A stretch of DNA of 64,000 bases, taken from Streptomyces sp. CG4. GTDB lineage: Bacteria > Actinomycetota > Actinomycetes > Streptomycetales > Streptomycetaceae. The stretch covers positions 2,976,001-3,040,000 of the forward strand of contig NZ_CP163525.1 of assembly GCF_041080655.1 (NCBI RefSeq). The letters are read 5' to 3'. Below are positions 18,330 to 26,318 of the stretch, in pieces. The notes below the pieces were generated by a model, which saw only the letters and a list, made by a program, of their open reading frames with translations, did no database searches and was not told the DNA's origin. Made by a program: the position numbers and the translations under genes. Positions within the stretch are counted from its first letter, which is position 1, and every line of letters starts with the position of its first letter.

Positions 18330-18782
18330 CTAGGGCCTGAAGAAGGGCTCCGGGGACCTGTGGACCGGCTGGCCCACCCCCAGCAGGTTGCCCTCGCTGT
18401 CCCGGAACCAGGCGCCTCGCTCCCCGCGCGCGCCCTTGCTCAGGTAGTTGCCCTCGATCTCGGCGATGCCGTCCACGGTGCGCATGCCGGGCACGTCGAC
18501 CTCCTCGAAGACCACGCCCCGGCGCCGCAGCTCCGCCACGACGGCGTCGAGGTCGTCCACCTCGAAGGCCATCTGGGTGAAGGTGCCCGGTGAGACGCCG
18601 GTCGAGCGGAACACCACGAAGTCGATCCCGCCGCACCGGTACAGCAGCCCGCCGGGGCGTTCGTCCACGGGTTCCAGGCCGAGCTTTTCGGCGTAGAAGC
18701 GCCGGGCCCGCTCCAGGTCCCCGGCGGGCAGCCGGGTCGCCACGCGGGCCCGGGACAGGAGGTCGTGCGCGTCGTCGCTCAT
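18330..18782 (-). CDS. VOC-family (glyoxalase/dioxygenase-fold) protein
   Basis: A 150-aa protein with two beta-alpha-beta-beta-beta vicinal-oxygen-chelate repeats. The N-terminal half ends in DFVVFRSTGVSPG, and the second half contains MAFEVDDLDAVVAEL and the terminal FRDSEGNLLGVGQP. This DP/DSEGN ending is typical of glyoxalase/bleomycin-resistance-like proteins. The substrate cannot be assigned. It lies 13 bases downstream of cimA on the same strand, so it may be co-transcribed, but a functional link is not evident. Confidence 0.85.
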   Translation of the reverse strand: MSDDAHDLLSRARVATRLPAGDLERARRFYAEKLGLEPVDERPGGLLYRCGGIDFVVFRSTGVSPGTFTQMAFEVDDLDAVVAELRRRGVVFEEVDVPGMRTVDGIAEIEGNYLSKGARGERGAWFRDSEGNLLGVGQPVHRSPEPFFRP

Positions 18783-18795
18783 CCCTCCACTGTGG

Positions 18796-20406
18796 CTACT
18801 CGGCCGGCTCCACGCCCGCCCGCAGCAGTCCGTACGTGTACGCGTCCTCCAGGGCCTGCCAGGAGGCGGCGATGACGTTCTCCGCCACGCCGACGGTGGA
18901 CCACTCGCCCGTGCCGTCGGAGGTGGAGATCAGGACCCGGGTGGTGGAGGACGTGCCGTGCTTGCCCTCCAGGATGCGGACCTTGTAGTCGACCAGCTCC
19001 AGCTTGGCGAGCTGCGGGTAGATCTTTTCGAGCGCCACCCGCAGGGCGCGGTCGAGGGCGTTGACCGGGCCGTTGCCCTCCGCCGTGGCGACGATCCGCT
19101 CGCTCTTGGCCCACAGCTTCACCGTGGCCTCGTTGGCGTGGGTGCCGTCGGGGCGGTCCTCGACGATGGCCCGCCAGGACTCCACGTCGAAGTACTTCAG
19201 GGGCCTGCCTTCGACCTCGGTCCGCAGCAGCAGCTCGAAGCTCGCGTCCGCCGCCTCGTACGTGTAGCCCTTCAGCTCGCGTTCCTTGACCCGCTCGACC
19301 ACCCGGCCGACCAGTGCGCGGTCGCCGCCCAGGTCGATGCCCAGCTCCTTGCCCTTCAGCTCGATCGAGGCCCGGCCCGCCATGTCGGAGACCAGCATGC
19401 GCATGGTGTTGCCGACCAGCTCGGGATCGATGTGCTGGTACAGGTCCGGGTCGACCTTGATCGCGGAGGCGTGCAGGCCGGCCTTGTGGGCGAAGGCGGA
19501 CACCCCCACGTACGGCTGGTGGGTGGAGGGAGTCAGGTTGACCACCTCGGCGATCGCGTGCGAGATCCGCGTCGTCTCGCGGAGCCTGCCGTCGGGCAGC
19601 ACCTTCTTGCCGTACTTCAGTTCCAGGGCCGCGACGACCGGGAAGAGGTTGGCGTTGCCGACGCGCTCGCCGTAGCCGTTCGCCGTGCACTGCACGTGGG
19701 TCGCGCCCGCGTCCACCGCGGCCAGGGTGTTCGCGACGGCGCAGCCGGTGTCGTCCTGGGCGTGGATGCCGAGCCGGGCGCCGGTGTCGGCCAGGACCGT
19801 GGCGACGACCGCGTGGATCTGGGCGGGGAGCATGCCGCCGTTGGTGTCGCAGAGCACCACCACGTCCGCGCCGGCCTCCGACGCCGTACGGACGACCGCC
19901 TTCGCGTACTCCGCGTTGGCGCGGTAGCCGTCGAAGAAGTGCTCGCAGTCGACGAACACGCGACGGCCCTGCTCCCGCAGGTAGGAGACGGTGTCCCGGA
20001 CCATCTCCAGGTTCTCGTCCAGCGTGGTGCGCAGCGCCAGCTCCACATGCCGGTCGTGCGACTTGGCGACCAGCGTGATCACCGGGGCGCCCGAGTCGAG
20101 CAGGGCCTTGACCTGGGGGTCCTCGGCGGCCTTGGCGCCGGCGCGGCGGGTCGCGCCGAAGGCGACCAGCTGGGCGTGCCGGAAGTCGATCTCGGCCTGC
20201 GCGCGGGCGAAGAACTCGGTGTCCCGGGGGTTCGCGCCGGGCCAGCCGCCCTCGATGAAACCGACGCCGAAGTCGTCCAGGTGCCGGGCGATGGCGAGCT
20301 TGTCCGCGACGGTGAGGTTGATGCCCTCGCGCTGCGCGCCGTCGCGCAGCGTGGTGTCGAAGACGTGGAACGAGTCGTCGAGCTCGCTGGTTGCCGTCTC
20401 GGTCAT
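18796..20406 (-). CDS. cimA: Citramalate synthase
   Basis: A 536-aa enzyme of the isopropylmalate/homocitrate synthase family that condenses pyruvate with acetyl-CoA to citramalate, a threonine-independent route to 2-ketobutyrate and isoleucine. It has the HMGL-like barrel motif FDTTLRDGAQREG near 16-28, FIEGGWPGANPRD, the divalent-metal HAQDDTGCAVANTL motif, HKAGLHASAIKVDP, and a C-terminal LeuA-type regulatory domain. The CimA-type length and the GGWPG motif favour citramalate over isopropylmalate synthase. AGGAGCC precedes the ATG at 20406. An Ile-coding leader peptide and a terminator upstream indicate attenuation by isoleucyl-tRNA availability. Confidence 0.9.
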   Translation of the reverse strand: MTETATSELDDSFHVFDTTLRDGAQREGINLTVADKLAIARHLDDFGVGFIEGGWPGANPRDTEFFARAQAEIDFRHAQLVAFGATRRAGAKAAEDPQVKALLDSGAPVITLVAKSHDRHVELALRTTLDENLEMVRDTVSYLREQGRRVFVDCEHFFDGYRANAEYAKAVVRTASEAGADVVVLCDTNGGMLPAQIHAVVATVLADTGARLGIHAQDDTGCAVANTLAAVDAGATHVQCTANGYGERVGNANLFPVVAALELKYGKKVLPDGRLRETTRISHAIAEVVNLTPSTHQPYVGVSAFAHKAGLHASAIKVDPDLYQHIDPELVGNTMRMLVSDMAGRASIELKGKELGIDLGGDRALVGRVVERVKERELKGYTYEAADASFELLLRTEVEGRPLKYFDVESWRAIVEDRPDGTHANEATVKLWAKSERIVATAEGNGPVNALDRALRVALEKIYPQLAKLELVDYKVRILEGKHGTSSTTRVLISTSDGTGEWSTVGVAENVIAASWQALEDAYTYGLLRAGVEPAE

Positions 20407-20518
20407 GGTCTCAAGGCTCCTGAATGTGGATCTTCGGTCTTACCGGAATGACCGGCTCCACCGTCCCCCCAATGGTCCCTCGCGCTGCGCTCCCCGGCTG
20501 ATGGTGGGCCGGAAAACG

Positions 20519-20544
20519 AAAAAACCCCTCGCGGGTGCGAGAGG
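20519..20544 (-). terminator. Attenuator terminator of cimA leader
   Basis: On the minus strand CCTCTCGC-ACCC-GCGAGGGG (20544-20525) forms an 8-bp stem with a 4-base loop and runs directly into six T residues (20524-20519). It is an intrinsic terminator placed between the leader peptide and the cimA start, 113 bases before the coding region. Confidence 0.85.
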
Positions 20545-20598
20545 TCTGCGCGCGGGTCGAGGACGACGATGGCCACCCGTACCTGGTCGTACGTGTGG

Positions 20599-20634
20599 TC
20601 ACTGCGGACCGGCGCGCCTGCTGCCGATAATCAT
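20599..20634 (-). CDS. cimA leader peptide (MIIGSRRAGPQ)
   Basis: An 11-codon open frame upstream of the cimA attenuator, with two consecutive Ile codons right after the start. A run of Ile codons fits control by charged Ile-tRNA, since cimA makes an isoleucine precursor. There is no clear Shine-Dalgarno. An in-frame GTG at 20649 would extend the peptide by five residues (VLSFA). The combination with the T-tailed hairpin makes attenuation likely, although translation of this frame is inferred. Confidence 0.6.
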   Translation of the reverse strand: MIIGSRRAGPQ

Positions 20635-20692
20635 GGCGAACGAGAGCACGGGGGCAGTCTGGCACAGCCCGGCCCCCGGCTCACCGGCCGTC

Positions 20693-22015
20693 TCAGGATG
20701 CGGGCGTCAGGCTGGACTCCCCGGACCCCGCCCCGGCTTCCTGACCGGCCCTCACCCGGGCCAGGTCCAGGTCCTTCGTCTCCCGCATGCTGACGTACAC
20801 CACCAGGGACACCGCGGCGCAGCCCGCCACGTACCAGTAGTAGCCGGACTCGATCCCGGCCTTCTTGAACCACAGGGCGATGTACTCCGCGGTGCCGCCG
20901 AACAGGGCGTTGCCGAGGGCGTACGGCAGGGCCACGCCGAGCGCGCGCACGCCGGTCGGGAACAGCTCGGCCTTCACACAGGCGTTGATGGAGGTGTAGC
21001 CGGTGACGACGACCAGCGCGAGCAGGGCGAGCCCGAGCGCCGGCCAGAAGCCGCCCGCGTGCTGGAGCAGGGTCATGATCGGCACGGTGAGGAAGGTGGA
21101 GCCGACCGCGAAGGTGATGAGCAGCGGACGGCGGCCGATCCGGTCCGACAGCGCGCCGGCGAGCGGCTGCAGACAGGCGAAGACGATCAGCGCGGTGAAG
21201 GAGACGAGCGTCGCGGTCTGCTTGGACAGGCCGGCCGAGTTGGACAGGTACTTCGTCAGATAGGTGGTGTACGTGTAGTACGCCACCGTGCCGCCCATGG
21301 TGAGGGCGATGACCAGGAACGCCTCCCGCCTGTGCTGCCACAGCGCGCGCAGGGTGCCGCGCTCCTCGGCGTGCGAGGTGTCCTCCTCGTACACCTCCGT
21401 CTCCAGCATGGCGCGGCGCAGATAGAAGATGATCGCCGCGCCGAGCGCGCCCACGATGAACGGGATGCGCCAGCCGTAGCTGTGCAGCGCGCTGTCGGAC
21501 ATGGTGCGCTGGAGGACGATCTGCAGTCCGAGCCCGACGATCTGGCCTGCGGTCATGGAGACGTACTGGAAGCTGGAGGCGAATCCGCGCCGCTTCGGGT
21601 CCGAGGCCTCGGTGAGATAGGTGGCGCTGGCCGCGTACTCGCCGCCCACCGACAGGCCCTGCAGCAGCCGGGCGACGAGCAGCACGAGCGCGCCGCCGTA
21701 GCCGGCGACCGCGTAGGTCGGGGCGGCGGCGATGAGGATCGCCGAGGCCGACATCAGCGAGACGGTCAGTGTCAGCGCCGCCTTGCGGCCCTTGCGGTCA
21801 CCGACCCGGCCCAGCAGCCAGCCGCCCACCGGGCGCATGAAGAAGCCGACGGCGAAGATGCCGGCGGTGTTCATCAGCTGGGCGGTGGGGTTCCCGCTCG
21901 GGAAGAACGCCCCGGCGAAGTAGGTGGCGAAGCTCGCGTACACGAACCAGTCGAACCACTCGACCATGTTCCCCGCGGACCCGACCCAGATCTTCTTCCA
22001 CTGTTGTCGTCCCAT
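20693..22015 (-). CDS. MHS-family (MFS) metabolite:proton symporter
   Basis: A 440-aa twelve-helix major facilitator of the metabolite:H+ symporter branch (alpha-ketoglutarate, proline/betaine and shikimate permeases). The N-terminus KKIWVGSAGNMVEWFDWFVY and the loop motifs GRVGDRKGRKAAL and RLLQGLSVGGEYAAS are characteristic. It is the last gene of the five-gene urease/agmatine deiminase operon, 54 bases after the TetR gene. Context suggests uptake of a carboxylate or amine substrate of the same pathway, but the substrate is unknown. Confidence 0.88.
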   Translation of the reverse strand: MGRQQWKKIWVGSAGNMVEWFDWFVYASFATYFAGAFFPSGNPTAQLMNTAGIFAVGFFMRPVGGWLLGRVGDRKGRKAALTLTVSLMSASAILIAAAPTYAVAGYGGALVLLVARLLQGLSVGGEYAASATYLTEASDPKRRGFASSFQYVSMTAGQIVGLGLQIVLQRTMSDSALHSYGWRIPFIVGALGAAIIFYLRRAMLETEVYEEDTSHAEERGTLRALWQHRREAFLVIALTMGGTVAYYTYTTYLTKYLSNSAGLSKQTATLVSFTALIVFACLQPLAGALSDRIGRRPLLITFAVGSTFLTVPIMTLLQHAGGFWPALGLALLALVVVTGYTSINACVKAELFPTGVRALGVALPYALGNALFGGTAEYIALWFKKAGIESGYYWYVAGCAAVSLVVYVSMRETKDLDLARVRAGQEAGAGSGESSLTPAS

Positions 22016-22069
22016 GCCGCGTAACCTGCCCGGCGCCGGAGGAAAGGATTCCTTTGCCCGGTCCGGGTC

Positions 22070-22678
22070 TCAGGTGCCGGCGAGGAGTCCGTCCGCGATG
22101 AACTCCCGCACATGCGCGAGTACTTGGCCACGATCCGTACCGCGCAGCCCAATGGCGACATGGATGGAGAAACCGTCCAGCAGCGCACGCGTCCGCGCCG
22201 CGAAGCGATCGGCGTCCACCCTGCGGAACTCCCCCCGCGAAATCCCCTCGGCGATCAGCGCGACCAGGTCGCGATGCCAGGCCCCCTCGATCGCGGCCTG
22301 GCGGGCTCGCGCCTCGTCGTCCGCGTTCTGCGAGCGGTTCCACACCTCCAGCCACAGCGTCCAGTGCGGATCGCGGTGACCGTCGGGCACGTACAGGTCG
22401 ACGTACGCGGACAGGCGCTCCCGGGCCGTCCCGGGACGGGCGAGCAGCCGGCCGCGCTCCATGCCCAGCCGGCCCTCGCTCCACTCCAGGGTCTGCAGCA
22501 GCAGCTCGTCCTTGGAGTGGAAGTAGTAGAGGAGATGGCCGCTGCTCATCCCCACCTCACGGCCGAGCGCCGCCATGGTGAGCTTCTCCAGACCGCGCTC
22601 GGCGATCATGTCCATGGCGGCGGCGAGTACCTCCTCGCGCGGCGGCGCGTTCTTCCGCGCCCGTGCCGCACCGGCCAT
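22070..22678 (-). CDS. TetR-family transcriptional regulator
   Basis: About 202 aa. The N-terminal HTH is clear (EEVLAAAMDMIAERGLEKLT..., GREVGMSSGHLLYYFHSKDE). The BetI-like C-terminal part (DLYVPDGHRDPHWTLWLEVW) suggests a ligand-binding helical domain of the BetI/TetR_C_6 type, a branch that often senses amines. The chosen start ATG at 22678 lies 19 bases after aguA; an ORF opening at 22750 would overlap aguA. As a member of the operon it probably autoregulates through the GGTTAGAGC/GCTCTAACC repeats upstream of ureAB, which is inference from position. Confidence 0.88.
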   Translation of the reverse strand: MAGAARARKNAPPREEVLAAAMDMIAERGLEKLTMAALGREVGMSSGHLLYYFHSKDELLLQTLEWSEGRLGMERGRLLARPGTARERLSAYVDLYVPDGHRDPHWTLWLEVWNRSQNADDEARARQAAIEGAWHRDLVALIAEGISRGEFRRVDADRFAARTRALLDGFSIHVAIGLRGTDRGQVLAHVREFIADGLLAGT

Positions 22679-22697
22679 CTGTGACTCTCCTACATGT

Positions 22698-23738
22698 TCA
22701 TGCCTTCGGCTGCTGCTGGGTGATGCAGTGGATGCCGCCCCCACCCGCAAAGATCGTACGCGCGTCCACCAGGGTCACCGTCCGCTCGGGGAACAGCCGG
22801 CGGAAGATGCCGGCGGCGATCTCGTCGCGCGGGTCGTCGAAGCCGCACAGCACCACGCCGCCGTTGCAGAGGTAGTGGTTGATGTAGGAGTAGTCGGCCC
22901 AGTGGCCGTCGGCCTCCAGGACGGTCGGCGCGGGCACCTCGACGACCTCCAGCCTGCGGCCGCGCGCGTCGGTCGCCGACTTCAGCAGGCCGATGACCTC
23001 CCGGGTGACCTCGAAGTCGGGGTGCGCGGGGTCCGGCTGGTGGTGGGCGACGACCACGCCGGGGCGGGCGAACGCGGCGACGATGTCGACGTGGCCGAGG
23101 GTGCCGAAGCCGTGCGGAGGGTAGTCGCCGGTGAGGCCGCGCGGCAGCCAGATCGCCTTCCGGGTGCCGAGGTGGGCGTGGATCTCGGCCTCGACCTCCG
23201 CGCGCGACCAGTGCGGGTTGCGCTCCGGGCCCAGCTGGACCGTCTCCGTCAGCAGCACGGTGCCCTCGCTGTCGACGTGGATCGCGCCGCCCTCGTTGAC
23301 CAGCTGCGAGGCGTACGTCTTCGCGCCCGCGAGGTCGGAGACATACGCGGCGATCTTCGAGTCGTGCTCCCAGCGAGCCCAGTCCTGGGCGCCCCAGCCG
23401 TTGAACGTCCAGTCCACGGCGGCCAGTTCGCCCTGGCCGTTGGTAAGGAAGGTGGGGCCGATGTCGCGCATCCAGGCGTCGTCCAGCTCGCGCTCCACGG
23501 TGGCGACGGCGGGGCCGAGGAGGGCCTGCGCCTCGGCCGACTGGCCGGGGCCACACACCACCGTCACCGGTTCGAAGCGCGTGATCGCGCGGGCGACCGA
23601 CGCCCAGGCGGCACGGGAGGCGGCGAGGTCCTCGGGGTCCTCGAAGGTGGGGTTGGGGCCCGGCCACGCCATCCAGGTGCGCTCGTGCGGGGTCCACTCG
23701 GCGGGCATACGGAAGCCGTCGGCGGCGGGGGTGGTCAT
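22698..23738 (-). CDS. aguA: Agmatine deiminase
   Basis: A 346-aa member of the porphyromonas-type peptidyl-arginine deiminase/agmatine deiminase family, converting agmatine to N-carbamoylputrescine and ammonia. The nucleophilic Cys is about residue 338 in GGGGIHCITQQQP, the hallmark of true agmatine deiminases. The N-terminal MPAEWTPHERTWMAWP segment and the GGAIHVDSEGT loop are also conserved. The ATG at 23738 lies 16 bases after ureC, implying co-transcription. No N-carbamoylputrescine amidase (aguB) gene is present in the window, so the next step is unexplained unless the neighbouring urease-like enzyme performs it or aguB is elsewhere. Confidence 0.93.
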   Translation of the reverse strand: MTTPAADGFRMPAEWTPHERTWMAWPGPNPTFEDPEDLAASRAAWASVARAITRFEPVTVVCGPGQSAEAQALLGPAVATVERELDDAWMRDIGPTFLTNGQGELAAVDWTFNGWGAQDWARWEHDSKIAAYVSDLAGAKTYASQLVNEGGAIHVDSEGTVLLTETVQLGPERNPHWSRAEVEAEIHAHLGTRKAIWLPRGLTGDYPPHGFGTLGHVDIVAAFARPGVVVAHHQPDPAHPDFEVTREVIGLLKSATDARGRRLEVVEVPAPTVLEADGHWADYSYINHYLCNGGVVLCGFDDPRDEIAAGIFRRLFPERTVTLVDARTIFAGGGGIHCITQQQPKA

Positions 23739-23754
23739 GTGAATTCCCGGATCC

Positions 23755-25479
23755 TTAGAGGAAGTAGAGGCGGTTGAGGGAGACGGAGTCGGCGGGCGCG
23801 GAGCGCAGCGGGTCGCCGTCGAGGGTGACCAGACCGGTGCGCTGGTCGACGTCGACCGCGCCGACACGGGCGTTCAGCCGCAGATCGGCGGGGCCGATGC
23901 CCCGGGTGCCGCGCACGGCGACCCTCCTGCGCCGGGTGGGCATCTGGTCGCCCCCCTGGTCGAGGGCGGCCTGGGCGACGAACGCCACGGAGATGTCGGC
24001 GGCCGTGGCGCCGTACGAGCCGAACTGCGGTCCCAGGACGAGGGGTTCGCAGGTGTCGGTGGCCGCGTTCGGGTCACCGACGACGCCGTACGCCGGGAAG
24101 CCGGACTTGAGGACGAGCTGCGGCTTGGCGCCGAAGTACTCCGGGCGCCACAGCACGATGTCGGCGAGCTTGCCGGCCTCGATCGAGCCGACCTCGTGGG
24201 CGAGGCCGTGCGCGATGGCCGGGTTGATGGTCAGCTTGGCCATGTAGCGCAGGACGCGGGCGTTGTCGTCGCCCTCGCCGTCGCCCTCCAGGGGCCCGGC
24301 CTCGGCCTTCATCTTGCCGGCCATGGCGAACGTACGGCGGACGGTCTCACCGGCGCGGCCCATGCCCTGGGCGTCGGAGGAGGTGATGCCGATCGCGCCC
24401 AGGTCGTGCAGCACGTCCTCGGCGCCCATGGTGCCGGCGCGGATGCGGTCGCGGGCCATGGCGGCGTCGCCGGGCAGGTCGGGCTTGAGGTCGTGGACGG
24501 AGACGATCATGCCGTAGTGCTCGGCGACCGCGTCCCGGCCGAAGGGCAGGGTGGGGTTGGTGGAGGAGCCGATGACGTTCGGGACGCCGGCCATCTTCAG
24601 CACGTTGGGCACGTGCCCGCCGCCGCAGCCCTCGATGTGGAAGGCGTGGATCGTCCGGCCTTCGAGGACGCGCAGGGTGTCCTCGACCGACAGGCACTCG
24701 TTCAACCCGTCGCTGTGCAGGGCCACTTGGACGTCGTGCTCCTCGGCGACCCGCAGGGCCGTGTCCAGGGCCCGGGTATGGGCGCCCATGTCCTCGTGCA
24801 CCTTGAAGCCGCTCGCCCCGCCCTCGGCCAGCGCCTCGACGAGCGGGGCGTCGGACGAGGACGAACCCCGGCCCAGGAAGCCGATGTTGACCGGCCAGGC
24901 GTCGAAGGCGTTGAAGGCGTGCCTGAGCGCCCAGGGCGAGTTGACGCCGACGCCCCACACCGGGCCGAACTCCTGCCCGATGATCGTGGTGACACCGGAG
25001 GCGAGGGAGGCCTCCATGATGCGCGGCGACAGCAGATGGACGTGGGTGTCGACGGCCCCGGCGGTGGCGATCAGCCCCTCACCGGAGACGATCGAGGTGC
25101 CGGTGCCGACGACGACGTCCACGCCGTCGAGGGTGTCGGGGTTCCCGGCGCGCCCGATGGCGCGGATCCGCCCCTCCCGGATGCCGATGGAGACCTTCCG
25201 GATGCCCTGCACGGCGTCGATCACGACCACGTTGCTGATGACCACGTCACAGGTCTCGCGGACGGCGGCGGCCTTCAGGTGCAGTCCGTCCCGGGCGGTC
25301 TTCCCGAAGCCGGCCAGGAACTCGTCGCCGCAGCGCTGGGAGTCGGACTCCACGCGGACGGTGAGCCCGGAGTCGCCGAGGCGGATGCGGTCGCCGGCGC
25401 GGGGGCCGTGGGTGGCGGCGTAGGCATGCGGGTCGACCTGGATCGCCCGGCTCACCTCGCGTCCCTTCGAGCGGCTCAT
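23755..25479 (-). CDS. ureC: Urease alpha subunit, divergent paralogue
   Basis: A 574-aa amidohydrolase of the UreC type. The bi-nickel ligands are intact: His146 and His148 (DTHVHLLS), Lys226 to be carbamylated (GFKVHED), His255 (ALHSDGLNE), His289 (EGCGGGHVPN) and Asp369 (TSSDAQGMGR). The mobile flap is unusual. Canonical ureases have MVCHH there; this protein reads MIVSVHDLKPDL (324-335), so the flap Cys is replaced by Ser and the general-acid His is replaced or shifted. The ATG at 25479 overlaps the ureAB stop in ATGA. No ureD/E/F/G genes are nearby, so maturation would rely on genes elsewhere. It may act on urea or on a substituted urea. Confidence 0.88.
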   Translation of the reverse strand: MSRSKGREVSRAIQVDPHAYAATHGPRAGDRIRLGDSGLTVRVESDSQRCGDEFLAGFGKTARDGLHLKAAAVRETCDVVISNVVVIDAVQGIRKVSIGIREGRIRAIGRAGNPDTLDGVDVVVGTGTSIVSGEGLIATAGAVDTHVHLLSPRIMEASLASGVTTIIGQEFGPVWGVGVNSPWALRHAFNAFDAWPVNIGFLGRGSSSSDAPLVEALAEGGASGFKVHEDMGAHTRALDTALRVAEEHDVQVALHSDGLNECLSVEDTLRVLEGRTIHAFHIEGCGGGHVPNVLKMAGVPNVIGSSTNPTLPFGRDAVAEHYGMIVSVHDLKPDLPGDAAMARDRIRAGTMGAEDVLHDLGAIGITSSDAQGMGRAGETVRRTFAMAGKMKAEAGPLEGDGEGDDNARVLRYMAKLTINPAIAHGLAHEVGSIEAGKLADIVLWRPEYFGAKPQLVLKSGFPAYGVVGDPNAATDTCEPLVLGPQFGSYGATAADISVAFVAQAALDQGGDQMPTRRRRVAVRGTRGIGPADLRLNARVGAVDVDQRTGLVTLDGDPLRSAPADSVSLNRLYFL

Positions 25480-26174
25480 CGCTCCTCGCCTCCTTCCGGC
25501 GTCGTTCCCAGGTATCCGCATGCGGCGGCCCGGCGCAGGGCCTCTTCCTTCGCTCCGGGCGCGTCCAGCGGCCCGTCGACCAGTCCGGCGAAGCCGATCG
25601 CGATGCGCTCGCCGCCGATCGGCACGAGGCCGACCTCCTCGCTCTCGCCCGGCCCGAAGCGGACCGAGGATCCGGCGGGTACGGCGAGCCGCATGCCGTA
25701 GGCGCGGGCGCGGTCGAAGTCGAGGCGCGGGTTGGCCTCGAAGAAGTGGAAGTGGGAGGTGACGGAGACCGGCACGGTCGCGGTGTTGGTGACCGTGAGC
25801 CGGAGCGCCGGCGCGGGGTCGGTGTGCTGGGGTCCGGGCAGCAGCGCGCCCGGTGCCCGCTCGCCGAGGCCGCCGCCGATGGGGTCGGAGACCACGGCGA
25901 GCCGGGAGCCGTCGTCGAAGACGGCCTCGACCATCACCTCGGTGACGACGTCGGCGACGCCCGGCAGCACGTCCTCGGGGCCGAGCACGGACCGGGCCGC
26001 CTCGATGGCCTCGGCGAGCCGTCTGCCGTCCCGGGCGCCCTCGCACACGGTGTCCGCGATCAGCGCGGTCGCCTCCGGCACGTTCAGCCTGAGGCCGCGC
26101 GCCCGGCGGGCCCGGGCCAGCTCGGCAGCTCCGAAGAGCAGCAGCCGGTCACGTTCCGTGGGGGTCAGTCTCAT
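25476..26174 (-). CDS. ureAB: Urease gamma-beta fusion subunit
   Basis: A 232-aa fusion of the urease gamma subunit (about 1-100; MRLTPTERDRLLLFGAAELA, CEGARDGRRLAEAI) and beta subunit (about 105-225; SHFHFFEANPRLDFDRARAYG, FGPGESEEVGLVPIGG). The start is the ATG at 26174, preceded by AGGAGGT (26190-26184); an earlier in-frame start at 26195 lacks a site. It is the first gene of the five-gene operon and overlaps ureC by four bases. Fused gamma-beta subunits are known in some bacteria. The two are separate in many actinobacterial main urease operons. Confidence 0.9.
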   Translation of the reverse strand: MRLTPTERDRLLLFGAAELARARRARGLRLNVPEATALIADTVCEGARDGRRLAEAIEAARSVLGPEDVLPGVADVVTEVMVEAVFDDGSRLAVVSDPIGGGLGERAPGALLPGPQHTDPAPALRLTVTNTATVPVSVTSHFHFFEANPRLDFDRARAYGMRLAVPAGSSVRFGPGESEEVGLVPIGGERIAIGFAGLVDGPLDAPGAKEEALRRAAACGYLGTTPEGGEER

Positions 26175-26200
26175 GTCGCGGCACCTCCTTGCCATCCCCA

Positions 26201-26289
26201 GGTTAGAGCATCACTCTAAACACGGAATTCATGAAACAGAAGCATTGACTGCAGGCAACGCTTCACGGACATTGAACGTCGCTCTAACC
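26201..26289. promoter_or_regulatory. Divergent ureAB/NCS1 promoter framed by a 9-bp inverted repeat
   Basis: GGTTAGAGC (26201-26209) and GCTCTAACC (26281-26289) are perfect reverse complements 71 bases apart, framing the promoter region of both transcription units. A third half-site CTCTAA (26214-26219) makes a local palindrome TTAGAG-N5-CTCTAA. The sites suit a dimeric regulator able to loop the DNA. The TetR protein of the operon is the obvious candidate. Confidence 0.65.
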
Positions 26290-26318
26290 CTCTGGCGGTA
26301 GTCGAAGGAGACCCACCC

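Noticed and set aside
18796..20406. cimA considered as a second leuA (2-isopropylmalate synthase)
   Set aside because: The GGWPGANPRD segment, the length and the Ile leader fit citramalate synthase better, although family resemblance is strong and assay would settle it.
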